Assembly (NCBI RefSeq): GCF_023343835.1
Contig: NC_064447.1
Span: 9,134,501-9,198,500 of the forward strand
Direction of reading: 5' to 3'
DNA: 64,000 nucleotides
Origin: Lagopus muta
Lineage: Eukaryota; Chordata; Aves; Galliformes; Phasianidae
Below the pieces are notes generated by a model. It made no database searches and was not told where the DNA came from. It saw only the letters and a list, made by a program, of their open reading frames with translations. Every line of letters starts with the position of its first letter. Positions within the stretch are counted from its first letter, which is position 1. A program made the position numbers and the translations under genes. Of the stretch, positions 14,101 to 27,300 are shown piece by piece.

Positions 14101-16128
14101 TTCTTGCATTACTGGCAATCACAGTATTTACATAGAATGAAAATATGTCTAAACTTCCTCCAGCGGTTTGGTACGTGTTCAGAGTTCAGATTTTCTGAAG
14201 ACTTCAACTGTCTCTGGCTTTTTCCACTTAGGGTAAACAGTTTTACACCTTTACACTTTTGGAAATACACTGAGTTTGTGTTTGCTCTGGGACAGAAAAC
14301 CAACACGGCGTGTTTTGCTTGGTGTTGGCCACTCAATGGCACCAGCACACACGACCCCATCCTGGAGCACAGTTGTGCTGCTGGAGGAGCTGCCACTTCT
14401 GTTGGTGGCTTGCAAATGCTAACAGTCATAAAGAACAATCCCTCTGGATGCAAAGATCTCCTTCTCTCACCACAAAAGCCAGCCAGGTTTAGCAGCACGT
14501 GACTTTGCTGACCAGCTGCAAGCAGAGATGGAGGAGCTAAACCTCGTGCAGCAAGTCTGCCTTGTATCCGTGTCACCCTATCAGCTGGGGAGTGTCCAGA
14601 GAAGGCAGGGAAGGGGTTTTCCCACCAGATGCGTGCATGGGACTGAAGTGCTTGCTGTACAACTTTTCCTTAACAAAGGAGACCAGGGGTCCAGCAGCAA
14701 TAGATCAGACTTCACCAACACACTTCCTTTGTCCCCAGCAGCTTCCACCCTGCAGGCAGGGGCAGCCTCACATGTTTTCATGAAACCAAAGCCCTAATTA
14801 GTGTATTTTCTAGCTGCTCCGAAGTCATTTTGTCTGACTTCCCAATGGGATTCTGTATCAGTTGATTGTGATTTTTATTTTTTTTAATAGATGAAAGGTA
14901 CTCTGCACCTGTTGCTAAGGGATTTAAGAAGCCCAATGTAATCAGAAAATGGAAGGGAAGGCAGGGCTGAGCCTCTCCATTTGGGCTCCAATAATGATAA
15001 TGATTCAATTCAGGCTTCATCAAAGAAGGGAGAGCAGGCAGGGCAAGCGGCCAGATCACACAGATGCCCCTAGACCAAGCCATAACCTGAGGCATGCCAC
15101 AGCCACAGGTCAGGGAGAGGACGGCCTTCCAGGGCTGTAATTACCAACCAGGCAGTGCCTGAGGGCAGCAAGGAGCAATTGCTGCAATGAAGTAAATCCA
15201 TCTCCTCGCTCAGCTTTTCCCACCAGGTGGGCTGTGCTGCGCAGTGCTGGCTGCCATTGCTGATCCATAGGCCTGGGGCTCTCCTGGGAGTGGTTCTCCA
15301 CCTCCCTGTCTATCGCATTGAGTGCAGGTGGATGCCCAGGCCTGAGGCAGGACCTCAGGGTGCTTTAGGTGCATGTTTTCACATTAAAATCTTTGGGATT
15401 TCTTCAGTTACGCCCCTGGGACCTGTTCACCCTTTGCTGTAACAGTGTTAGCATCAGTGTCTCCCATTTCTTTCTGAGAGCATACAAGTGTGGATAGGGC
15501 TACCAGGGCTCCTTTTGGAGTCGAGCACCTTTTACTAAACAGGTAGGAATCACTCGTGAAAAAGAGAGATTTGTAGCAGCTGGCATGCACATGAAATCCT
15601 GTCTGATTTGTTCTTTACAACCATGTTCGTGATCAGCTCTGGGGACTGCTGTGATTGCAGCCTAAGCTGTTATGGCCACGGATGGCTCCCATAAGGGTGT
15701 TGGTGCAGCAGAGCCATAAATGCATCCGTTGAAGGAAACGCAGTGCGCTGTCTGAGAACAGCTGCTGCTGCTGCTGCCCAGAGAGCTCTGCTAACGCCAG
15801 GGGGTGATGAACCCAGTGATAACAGAAACCCAAGGATGATAGAAACCCAGAAATGATGCACCTAGCGATGACAAACCTTCCTGGCAGCAGGGAGGACCAT
15901 TTATAGGCACCGTTCTCTAAAGCATGCGATAAGATAAAGCGCTTTTCTCCAGCTCCCTGAACTATGCCCCAACACCTGTGCTCAGTATTTGCACATTAAA
16001 GACAGGGGAGCAGAAAAAAGGCATGCGATAATTGCAAAATGACAGAGTTTTTCCTCAAGCTGCTGGGCGGAGGAGGAAGCAGTGAAGGAGTGTGGCCCAA
16101 AGAGCCGGTGCCCTCCCTCCAGCCCACA
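8111..16128. other. Intergenic region between GFER and NOXO1
   Basis: About 8 kb without a recognisable gene. The longest frames (for example a 232-codon frame at 11706-12404 and a 172-codon frame at 13984-14502) show no family resemblance and no supporting splice pattern. It contains one CR1 fragment near 10.4 kb and a short CTG run near 15.76 kb. It is probably regulatory or intronic space for the head-to-head GFER and NOXO1 genes. Confidence 0.5.
10339..10490 (-). mobile_element. CR1 LINE 3' fragment
   Basis: Begins with the characteristic CACAGAAT tail and continues through the degraded CR1 3' region, including the '...ccaccctgctccagagcag...' and '...cccacaatctctcagggc...' segments. The tail is at the left, so the element is on the minus strand. 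It is 5'-truncated, as CR1 copies usually are, and fairly diverged. Confidence 0.75.
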
Positions 16129-16129
16129 G

Positions 16130-16137
16130 TATTTAAA
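16130..16137 (+). promoter_or_regulatory. NOXO1: TATA-like box of NOXO1
   Basis: TATTTAAA lies 57-64 bases before the NOXO1 start codon. A start about 30 bases downstream would give a leader of roughly 35 bases, in line with tissue-restricted expression from a TATA promoter. Placement is inferred from spacing only. Confidence 0.45.
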
Positions 16138-16193
16138 CTGCAGGAGGCCGTGCCCTGCTCAGCCTCCAGCTGCAGGACAGGCAGTGAGGGAAG

Positions 16194-19100
16194 ATGAGCC
16201 AGTTCCCAGTGGATGTGAAGGCTGTAGGCTTGATGCAATGCAGAAAGCAAAAGGTATTTTAACCTGATATGTTTTTTTTCCTTAAATTTTATCTATTTTT
16301 AGTTATTTCAGGAGTATGCATGCTCATTAACCTTCAGTGTTATTAAAGTGTTATCATTTAGGACATGGGTCCCTTAGACTTGTTCATAATTGTTCAGCTC
16401 ATAAGAAAGTGGTTATCTGAGACTCTGCTGTTTTCCTCTTCGCTGTTTCAGACTTTCTTTCTGTTTTTAATGCTCATTTGGGACCCTGAAATTAAGGAAA
16501 TATCTTGGTAGGTTTAGTTTTTAATTTCATCTCTTACGTGACAGTCAGCCCAAACCAAAAACTAAATGACAGATCCTGTCAAATGCTCATTGCTTGAAAA
16601 CATCCAGTATTGAACATCATGACAAGGATGCATTCTGTTTTCTCTTCTATTTTCCCAGAAGTATATGATGTTCGTGTCCTGGTCAGATCAAAACAACATT
16701 CTCATCTACCGAACACTTGAAGAATTTAAGAGATTCCATGTAAGTGAATATCTCCCTGAAATAACATCCACATCCTGGGGAAGGAGGAAGGAGATCAGCA
16801 TCCCTACTCACTGCTTTGTCTCACTTTTAGAAAGAACTGAAGAGAAAATTCCCCATTGAGAGTGGATCGCTCAGGAGATCTGACCGGATCATACCCAGGT
16901 TTAAAGGTAGGGAGGAAAACTCACTGAGGGATCAGCAGACATGACACAGCCATTGGGAACAGCTGTTGTGGATGACATAGACCTTACTCACTAGCTGCCA
17001 TTGACTTACAATAGCATAGAAACACCTGGTTTTGGGTATAAATACACTTGGTAGATGAGTATTACACTTTTATTAGCTTGGGGCTCTTAGTAACATTTAC
17101 AGATGAACTACAACAAATTTTAGATAGGCAAAAATGTTATCAGGAGCTATTTAAAACAAGGAGGCAGAGACAGCTGCATATGCTTTGGGTGGGGGTGCAG
17201 TAAGCGGGGCAGTGCTGTGCTCAGGCACAGCTGCTCTGATCCAGGTCTGCTACTGTCTTGGATCAACTTTGCTTTTGTTATTTTAAAGATATAAATGGGA
17301 AACAGAGGAAGAGAGGGAAGATAAGCAGGTCCCTGGAGCGACTGAAATTGCTGGAAACTTACTCGCAGGAACTGCTGAAAGTGGATGCTAAAATCTCCCA
17401 GGGTGAAGATGTGATTCAGTTTTTCAAGGCACAAACTCAAGACCTCGATCCCTGCTTTCCTGAAGACAGGTGTGAAATCCTATTTGTATTTTTTGTTTGT
17501 GTATCTCTTCGTAAAAACGTTGTAGAGAAATAGCAGTTACATTTTGGAGCAGAAGAGCAGAGATGTTCTACCCAAATTTTCTACTGTTTTGATATCAAGC
17601 TGCTCTTAGTCTACAGAATAACCATGATTTTACTGAAATTACTACTTGACAGCCTTCTGTGGGAGCTTTCAGTAAACCAACATCAAACTTTGCTTTTCAG
17701 TGTTGTAATCATGCCATCAGAAATTGGAGGGGAAAAGAAGAAAGAGGTGCAGCAGCAGCAGCAGCTTTCCATTACGTACCCTCAGGTGTCTCAGAGCTAC
17801 CGATGCATTGAAACCTTTGAAACCAAAGACACAAAGAACAGGAGTTTCAATGTCGCTAAGAAGGAAATTGTTGAAGTGTTACTGAAGGACATGACTGGTA
17901 GGTTTGATTCAGATCCTTCCATTTCAGGGATGCATGCTGAAAGATTTCTAGATTGATTTAAGGCTCGGCAAACATTAAGGCTGTAACATCAAGCACATGG
18001 GTGATGTTGGTACACATAGGGTGTTTACCTGGATTTAAACAGGAGGAAACAAGTGGTCTGTTCTTTTCTAATCGAGGGATGCCTGGGTCTGAGCTGAGAC
18101 CTAGGACCTTATTCCCAGCAGAAAGCTGTTCATGCTTTGCAGAGCCCAACACGTCTGCATGCTGCACTCTGGTCTGGATAGAGCTCTGCCAAAGTGCCAG
18201 CACTGAGCTGGTCCATGGAACATCTGCCTATGACTCCTGCCTGTGTCCCTACACTGAGGTGTTACTGATCATCTCTCTGCTTTCTGCTGGCTTTACAAAT
18301 TTTGTTCTACTCTTTGCTGCAGGGTGGTGGCTTGTGGAAAATGCAGACAAGCAGATAGCCTGGTTCCCAGCCTCGTACCTGGAACAGATCAGTGTTCACA
18401 AGGATATCCAGAACGTCAGGAGTTCAGATGAGGAGGGTGAGTATGCTTCTGTGTCAAGGCATCAACTCTGGTTTCAAGGTCACACCTTGCTCATCCTTCA
18501 CAGAATGGGTTCTGAGGAGGTTGGCAGAGCTCTTGCCCAACTTTCCCTCTGTAAGACAACGCAGCCTTCCCTTCTCTCCCCAGGCAGCCTGTACTTTGTC
18601 ATGCGGGCCTACGAGTCACAGAAAGAAGACGAGCTCTCTCTGAACAAAGGCGTGGTGGTGGAGGTGGTCAGGAGATCCGACAATGGCTGGTGGCTCATCC
18701 GGTAAGGAGGCTTCTCTAAAGCTGGTTTGAGATGAATACTTTCCTCTTCCTGATGCTCTGTGTGCACACAAGCCTTGTGTGCTCCCCTACCTTTTGTCAA
18801 AGCTGGAAGAATCCTTTAGTTCAGTGTTTCTTTTCCCCTTTCCTCCTCAGTTACAACGGGCGCACAGGCTACATGCCCTCCATGTGCCTCCAGGCCTACA
18901 AGAACCCCCACCACAGGCTGCAGACCATCATGGGCAGTGGGCTCCACATCTCCACACCCAAGCTCTGCTCCTCCTTTCCGGCTCCCCAGCTCCTGCGAGA
19001 CAGCACAGCGAGGGATTGCACCTCAGGGGATGGCCGTGATGAAGCTGTGAGCTCCTTGAGGAACAGATCACAATCTCTGCCCAGGGTCATCTCCACTCCA

Positions 19101-19475
19101 GATCTGGAGTCTGACAGCTCCTCGCTCAGCTCGGGCAGTGAACCCAGCAGTGTGCTGAGCTGGAAGCCGGACTTGTCCAGGTCTCTGCCTGCAGTGGAGC
19201 AGGCAGCAAGCCCGGTCCTTGGACCCACCTCAGCCACACACAGCAGCAAATCTCCACGCCTCACCCGCAAGGACAGGAACGACTCAGGCTTTATGGAGCC
19301 ATCTGCTGCTGACCTAAACTCCCTCGCTGACTCAGAGGTGCCCACAGGTGCCCCCAAGGTGCCCACGCGTCCCTCGGCCCATGAGATCCTCCAGAGATGC
19401 AGCACAGTCACCAAGCGTGCCCTGCAGCAGTCAGCTGCCTGCCCACCCCTTCATCCCCTGCCCAGTGCTCCCTAG
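16194..19475 (+). CDS. NOXO1: NADPH oxidase organizer 1
   Basis: Eight exons, 16194-16253, 16659-16739, 16831-16906, 17289-17469, 17701-17897, 18323-18436, 18584-18701 and 18851-19475, join in phase to 483 residues. The protein is the p47phox-like scaffold that brings NOXA1 to NOX1 at the plasma membrane for superoxide production. A PX phosphoinositide-binding domain fills about residues 1-130. Tandem SH3 domains follow at about 163-222 (GWWLVEN, WFPASYLE) and 240-295 (NGWWLIRYNGRTGYMPS). The long serine-rich tail holds the NOXA1-binding VPTRP motif near 446-450, followed by RCSTVTKRAL as in mammals. There is no autoinhibitory polybasic region of p47phox type. A pure CAG run encodes QQQQQ at 150-154 between PX and SH3A. 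The tail is longer than in human, so the protein is larger overall. Confidence 0.95.
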
Positions 19476-20306
19476 GGCCCCATGCCTCACATTGCAGGGA
19501 CTGCTGCTTTCAGAGTTTGCAGACGTGGTTTTGCTGGGTTAATGCTGTAGCATGCACGCCATGGCCAGGGAGCTTTAACCAGGGCACACACTGTTACTGG
19601 CAGAGCTGCAGTTAGGATCCAGCAGCTTCTGTTTAGCATAGGTCACTTAGGGCTCAGTACCCTTCCTTGGACACATATTTATCCTGCACCACCATTTATC
19701 AAAATGTCACAATTTTCTTGCACAAATCCTCACACTGTGGCTACATGACAGTGCTGGAGAACAGAGGAGTGAAACCCATAGCTACAGGCACGTGAACAGC
19801 ATTTACCTGAATCCCTGGAATAGATCTAAGTTCTATTTAATTTTTTACTTTAAGGCTACATGAACTCAGGTAGCAGAAAACTGACCAGGCAAAAACATGT
19901 GTGAATTGGCTGGACTCTGAATGGCTGAGGACAAAACACATTGGTAGTACCTAGGAATTTCATCTCTTACCTTGCCTTAATGGCATTCTGCAGGCATAGG
20001 GATAAAAAGGGCTGTAGTACAGCTTGCTTGCTGGCTGGGTAGTGTGGGTAGTGTGAGCCAGAGCTCCCAGTGATGAGCAAAACTTAAAGAGGGGGTTTGA
20101 TAGCAACTGAAATTTACAGTACTTCCTATACTACATTCATCTGCTAAAACTGAGTTAGAAAAGTGATAGGTTTATATAGATTGCTGCCTTTAATTTTAGT
20201 TAGCCTTCCATTATGTCTGTTCTTGTTGTTTTTTTTTTAAAATCAGGCATTTTAGCCAGCTTGCAAGGTGTTTGTATTGTTCTAAGTTTTATACACTTGT
20301 CTCTGA

Positions 20307-20312
20307 AATAAA
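20307..20312 (+). terminator. NOXO1: Polyadenylation signal of NOXO1
   Basis: AATAAA about 830 bases after the NOXO1 stop. The convergent TBL3 transcript ends near 20.74 kb, leaving roughly 400 bases between the two 3' ends. Confidence 0.5.
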
Positions 20313-20759
20313 ACACAAAAATATCTCTAAGGATTGTGTAGTTTTTGTACTCCAAAGACTTGCTTGTTGGAGAATTAAAATCACACCCATGTGCCTGCCA
20401 AGTGCTGCATTTAGGGCAGGAAAGCTGACATTCCTGCCTTGGCGCAGCCTACATTTTGCCCAGGTACACAGAATATTCAGTGCTCAGACAACACTGATCC
20501 ATGCACACCTCCTAGCTAAACCAGGATACATAGTGTGGCCAGTAGTATCTCCCAACTCCAAGCCTTTACAATCACTGTAAAGACATCTCACTCACAGCCA
20601 GATTCTGCCTTCCCTCCGAACTGAGCACTCCTATTGCCCAGGCCTCAAAATCCAGGCTGTGAAAATACAAAGGGAAGGCACAACTTGCCCAAAGGAACAA
20701 ATCCTTCCTTTCATTAAATCGCAAGGAGACCAAACAATGGTCTTGTTTTAGAAATTCAA

Positions 20760-20765
20760 TTTAAT
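20760..20765 (-). terminator. TBL3: Probable polyadenylation signal of TBL3
   Basis: ATTAAA on the minus strand, about 110 bases past the TBL3 stop codon and next to an A/T run. No AATAAA is closer. Confidence 0.4.
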
Positions 20766-20872
20766 TAAAAAAAAAAAAAAAAGATATTATAAAATACAAA
20801 GTATTCCAGGTGCTGTGTGGTGGGAAAGCAGTTCGGGCTCCTGTCAGGAAGCAGCAGCTGGTGAGGGAAGAG

Positions 20873-23800
20873 TCACAAAATCACATCCTCCTGATGTGAC
20901 ACATCAGCCAGCTTCATGTTTTGCCACATGAAGTCAACGAACATGGAGGCCTGCAGCAAGCGGCTCAGCCTCTGAAAGTGGCGCTCTGCAAAGAAAGAAA
21001 ACTGATGGTTGGTATCACAAGGGGAGAAGTCTACCAGAAATGGGTACAGAACACCTCTCTTCTGTTTAGCAGAGAGCAGATGGAGCATTCACAACATGAG
21101 AGGAGACCTCACAGAGGCACAAACTGTGGAAAAACTCTCAGTCCAAGCCAACAAAGAGAGGCCACAAGGCACTATATCACACAACACCAGGATCTTAGAA
21201 TGGTGCGAGTTGGAAGGGACTTCAGAGCTCATCTACTTCCAACAGCACTGCCACAGGCAGGGACACCTTCCCCTAGACCAGACTGCTCAAAGCCCCATGC
21301 AACCTGGCCCTGAATCCTTCCAGAGTTGGAAGATCCACAACCTCTGTATGCACACAGAGCACAAAACAGGAAGAGAATTCAGATCTCACATAAGCAGAAG
21401 GCAGCTGAGATTGGATACAATCAATTTCCACAGCGCATCATTGCAGGCACCTCCCAGCAGCTCTGGGCTGGGTTAACCTGCCCACTGCCCAACTGTTTCT
21501 GCAGCACCGCTCACCAGTGTAAGGCAGCAGGGACTCCACAGCAGATTTAATGCCCGAGTACTGCAGGAGGTTGTCTGGTGCTTCATGCTTCAGGAGGGTT
21601 TCAATGACAGCTTGAGCCTCATGGCAGTTTCGAGAGTTTGTATTCCATGTCACCAAGAACGTTAACACCGCCTCTAGGGAAGAAGGACATCTGTGCACAT
21701 GGGTTGGGCAAAAAAAACATCTCTCTTGTCTCAGAGATCAGCTTTAATTTCATTTCAGAAAATAAGCCCCAAATCTGAAAGGTTTTAGCTCTGAAACCAC
21801 GCAGTAACAAACCTTTCTGATCCTTCCGCAACCGAGCAATGTTCTCTTCCAGGCGCTTTCGCCCATCGCTCTCCTTGAGGATGGCTAAAAAGAGGAAATT
21901 AAGGATTAGGGAAATTAAAATTAAAATATTTCAAGAACAAGACCCATGCCTCCCTCCTACACTGCAGATTCTGTAAAAAATACCATCCCTTGTGACAGTT
22001 CCAAACCTTTAGGGGTTATTGGAAAAGGGTAAAATAGAGGCTTTCAGATAATTTGACTTCAATAATTTAACTTCAGTTTATTAAAACCTTCAAACTGTAG
22101 CCTGTGTCTGACTTCAGTCAGCGTCTACCTGGAAAAGATGGAAAGCAGAGAGGGCAGAAAAAAAACCTTCAGAGTACAGAGTGAACTCACCCTTAACGAC
22201 CATCAGCACCGTGTGCGGACGATCCAGAGAGATTGCCAAACCTAATGCTTTGAGGAACCTTTTCTCATGAAGCAGGTTAGAAAGCTCTTGTTCTCTGGAA
22301 AACAAAGCAGTCAGGAGTATGAGACAAGTATTTGGCATTCAGTACAGAAAGTAGCTGATTTGGCAGTAATGGTGTGCAGAGGTTGAATGCCATGAAGTGA
22401 ACAGTGCATGCCACTGGATGGTTCAGTGCCCTCACTGTGGAGGTAATTACCCTAGGCATGTTCAAGGGATTCTTGGATTACTCAATGCTGGCTGAAGCGG
22501 GACAAAATGAAAGCAGGTTTCAGGGGTTTGACATGCTTTATCTTAGGAGCACCAATCCATTATCAAGCTGACAATATTATAGCAAGGATTTGCAGCAATT
22601 AAACTTCTATGAAGCAGAAAAGCCTCTGGTGCCATGGCAGCATCTAAACCTCTACAGGACAGCCTTCAAATCAGGGGGAGTTGGATGGCTCTAAGTGTGG
22701 AGATTTTAACCAGACATAAGGCACCTTTCATGGCCCACTACTACCCACAATCAACTTACTTCATAATCTGCTCCTCCCGTTTAGCTTGTGCCTCCTCCTG
22801 TTCAATTTCAGTGACATCCTATAAAACCAGAATATAACTTTGTCATACCTTGTTTTAATTCAGATGAAAGAGCCACTAAGTGATGAGAAAATCATTTTCT
22901 GCAGCAAGATCTCCAGGTCAAGTCATTTATATGTTAAATCCAACAACTAACAATTCCCTCCAAGCTCTCTCTAGAAGACCAGTGCTGGGAAGGCCACTTA
23001 AAGACCAACTCCTGTTCCTTTTAAAGCATCAACTGGAGAAATTCAACGTGGTCAAAAAACCCCAAACCAAACAAAATAAAAAATATCCAAGATACGTCTT
23101 ACTGATGTAATTGCAAGGTGCATAAAATGAGGACAACACGTATCATGCTGGAACAGTGAGGAAGAAATCACTGAGATACTGAACGCTGCAAATGCATTCT
23201 GATCACTAACCCAGAAAAGAGACACAAAGACCCTGCACTGTACCTTCCACAGTGTGATGGAGGAGTCGCTGGATGCTGTCACAACCATGTCATCTTGCTT
23301 GTTAGAGTGAAGACCCCAGATTTTATCTTCATGGCCATCTAATGTTTTTACACACTCATTTGTTTTAATTGTCCAGAGTTTTAAGAGCCCATCAGAACCA
23401 CTTTTGGAAGAAGAAAAAAAACAAAACGAAAACACAATCTCAGGAAATCACTGGATAGACCATTCTTGCTCTACCCCACCCCAAAATAATGAATAAACTC
23501 ATTCCAGCACCTACCAAATATGAGCAGAATTAACCAAACATCTTGAGAGATCTAAAGAATTTCAACTTGTTCCTGGTATGGCATCCCCTGGGGTGATGCC
23601 ATCTTGGAATGCCCTACTACCTACACTTCTTCATACACTTCAACGCTCTCCTGGCGTTTCTGGTCTGTTACATTTCAGCCTTTCTGTAAGAAAGGGCAAT
23701 TCAGGAGATAAACTGCATTCATTCCTGCTTCTAGCTGGAGAACAAACCTTCTGCAGCTAACAGTAAGAATTTAGCCCTGGCTGCTCTTGCATCACCAAAA

Positions 23801-24281
23801 GCAGTAAGGTGAAATGCATCCTGAGCTCTGCCCTGTGGTGTATGTCACTAACCCAGCAACATCAGTGGAGCTAACTGGAAACATAGTGTAACTGGAGAGG
23901 AAAACAAGACACATCTCTGCCACATGACATAAAGATGGCACTCTCCTATCAGTCTCTCTAAAACTAAATCCACTGCACAGTCCTTGCTGCTCATACCAGC
24001 TATGTTTTCTGAACCATTCTGGCTTCTTGTGTAGGCACTTACCCACTGAGCAGCTGTGTTCCTCGGCTTACAAAAATGATTTTCAGTACAGAGGCATCAT
24101 GACCTTCAAAGGTCTGGAAAACAAGAAAGCAGCTTCAAAGTATTACAGCCGTTGCCAGGTTTTCAAAGAAGATCCTCTTTCAAGAGAATAATGCCCAATA
24201 ATACCAAAGCCCAGATAGGTAAATTAAAAAAAACGTGTGTGTGTGTGTGTGTGTGTATACACATATATATATATTTATACA

Positions 24282-24313
<32 letters not shown>

Positions 24314-27300
24314 AAAATCAATCTGTGTAGCATGTGAGAGTTGCCTAGAGCAAGGAGCAATCTGAGCTGTCATTACCTTCAAACAACTGAAGTCCTGAAG
24401 ACCCCAAAGCTTTAGGGTTCCATCTGCTGAAGAGGTGGCCAAAATCTGATCCACTGGAGAGAACTGCACACACCAGATTCCACGCTTATGTCCAGTGAAG
24501 ACACCCAGCAAAGAGCAATCAGAACAGGACCACAGCTTGGCCAGCCGGTCCTGTGAGCCCGTGGCAATGAGTTTGTCGTTTGGAGAAACTGCCACGCTGT
24601 TTATGTCCTGCAAAAGTCACAGAAACAGAGAGCAAAGCAGTTTAAGTCTGCTTTTGCTGTCAGAGAGCCAGGAATTGCAGGGTATAAAACAGGAGAGCAT
24701 TTAAGTACTAAAAATATGCTCTCGCATCAGGTGGAACTTCACCTTGTCATGACCTCTCTCAGTCACTTGCGCATGAAGGGTTTCTGGACTGGAGATCAAG
24801 GCTGCTTTTGCTTTGGAAGTGAGAGACTCTGGGATATTCCACACTTTTATTGTGCAGTCCTGGCTGCTGGTCACTATAAAGCTTTCTTTCAACCTGAAAG
24901 AAGAGAGAAAAGAAGCACGCCAAGCATAAGAAAGCAGAACAGTGGTTTTCACTGCACTGAGAAAAGGCCTTGTCCTCAATTGGAATTCACACAGTCACTC
25001 TGCTGTGACATTAAACAGAGCATGAGTGCTTTTGAAAGTTGTCTTTCATTTTACTTAAGCCCCTGGGATAACCTCTGTCCATTCAGCCGTTAGCCAAAAC
25101 ACTGCTAGCTTTCTTCATTTGCACACTAAGGTATGTGGCAACTTTTGAACAAGCTAGGCCTCCAGACTGCTAGGCAGCACAAAGTAGAAGAGCTGATAAA
25201 CATATACGCAATTTAAGCAAGCACCTTCATAGGAACACTCCCTCCATTCTCCAGTCAGTTTCTCCAAATTACTTGAGGATTATCTGGCAAATTAAGCAGC
25301 TGCTGCTCTTTAAGCCAAACAGAGGGTAGACTGACAAAGAAATGCAAGCTTCACAGCTTATAGACAAATGTGCATTCAAGAAAGAAAACCACAAACATTC
25401 TCCTTTCAATTCAGAGCACCCTGACAAGCTGGATTCAAACACGACAAACAATGTTATTCAGAAGCAGACATTCACCAAAACATTCACTAAGGACCAGTAC
25501 AGCAGCCATGACTCATGCCTGCAAAGGTAAAACTTTGTTTGATTTTTATTACCTTGAGCAAGAGACAGCGCCTACCCCATGAGCATGACCCAACCCTTGG
25601 GCCACACAGACCACCCTGCCATCTTTATTCATCCGCCACACTCGAATGCTTTTGTCCTGTAATGGCAAAGAACAGACAGTGATCAGACTTCCACGCATTT
25701 ACTACATCTGTAAGCCTGGCTATTCAGTGGCTTTTAAGCCTGTATCTTTGCCTGCTTTCATTAGAGCAAGGGAGCAACATTTAAAAGGCGTAATGGAAGA
25801 CTCTTGTATTTTAGGGATGTAGCAGTCATAACTGCCATCTTAACAAAAGCCCTTCCTGCCATACTGGAATATAACAACTCTATCCATAAAGATCAATAGC
25901 AATGAACAGCTTCATTCAATGAAGAATGCCTACGCACCTTAGCACAGCTTACAAACATCAGGCCTTTCCTGAAGACATCCAAAGCAAGAATTGTTTCTAA
26001 ACAGAGGAAATAAAAACAGCTGGATGCAAAGGAATACTGAAATCAGACAACAGAAATGTATTAATTAGTATGAAGTCCACAGCTCAGTGATTAGGGCCGG
26101 GTTTGAGAGACTCAGGAACATATCTGCACTCCTTATGAAGTGGCAGATGGCATATGGCATTGGTGCAGGTCTGTCACTGCAGCCACAAAACAGCAATCAG
26201 AGCAAGCACTCCCATACCTACACCCTCAACTCCAAACTAAACTGATTTCAGTTAGTGAGAGAGACTGAACTGACAGACCTGGATAAAGATAAAGCAGCAT
26301 TTGCGAAGTCAGGAGCGTACAGAAAAATACCCCACAAAATCCCCCAAAAAAACCAACCAAACAAACCACCAAAATAAGTTGTGATGCTACTCCAGACAGA
26401 GCCCAGTGACTCCAGTCCCACATAAAAGTTGTGAGAAAAGCGGGATAAAGAACTGCTTCCACATCTTCCACCCATCTCCATCAGAGCTGACCACACACAC
26501 TCACACACACCTGAGTGGCCATAGAGGATCTGGCAGTGTGATGTTGACAGTTCAAACACTTTCAGTTGAGGGCTGTTGGTAGCCACAACAATGTGAGAAT
26601 CACCAGCCCCGAGGAACTTCACATCCAGAACCTCATCATTGTAACCCGCAAGCTGAGGATGGCAGAACAGAAAAAGTCAAACAGGGTGAAGCACCAAATG
26701 GCACCATTCTCAGGGAGGCTGCATTCCCATTTTCTTTCACTTAATTCTGATCTTATTAGACATAAGCTGGAATACAGAAGGGATTTTTTGTCTGAGGCTG
26801 TTCTGCTTTCCATTCGGTATTATTTGTGCAATATCCCTCCAACTCCAAGAGTGGATCTGGCTTCCTGGCTTGTAACCAAGGAACAGTACAGGAACAAACT
26901 TTCAACAATAAAGCTTGTTATTTCAAGAACAGACTTTTCACTGGAAGCAAAGCTGAGTCTAAAATGCTGATAAAAGGAAAAGAAAGGCTGAGGGTTGTTA
27001 CCTGCTTCCTGAGCTGAAGAGTTTGAGCATCATATAAAACAATGTTGTGCTCCACAGACACTGTAACTATTTCATTTCTCTCAGGCACAAGCATGCAGTG
27101 GGTCAGGCTGTGCTCACTGGCCTCCTCCTCTGACTCCACAGGCTCAAAGGGAACAGGCTGGGTGTACACACAAGCAGCTGTAGCAACTTCCCAGATTTTC
27201 AGGACCCCTAGCAAATAATATAGATTATGTCAGAGCCACTGTTTTAGACAGTGATTGTACAAGGAATATAAAACAAACCTTGGCACTGTGTACAAGTAAA

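Noticed and set aside
13984-14502. 172-codon plus-strand frame
   Set aside because: No similarity to any family I know and an antisense frame of comparable length; likely chance.
24152-24360. Frames over the GT/TATA microsatellite
   Set aside because: Simple-repeat translation within a TBL3 intron.
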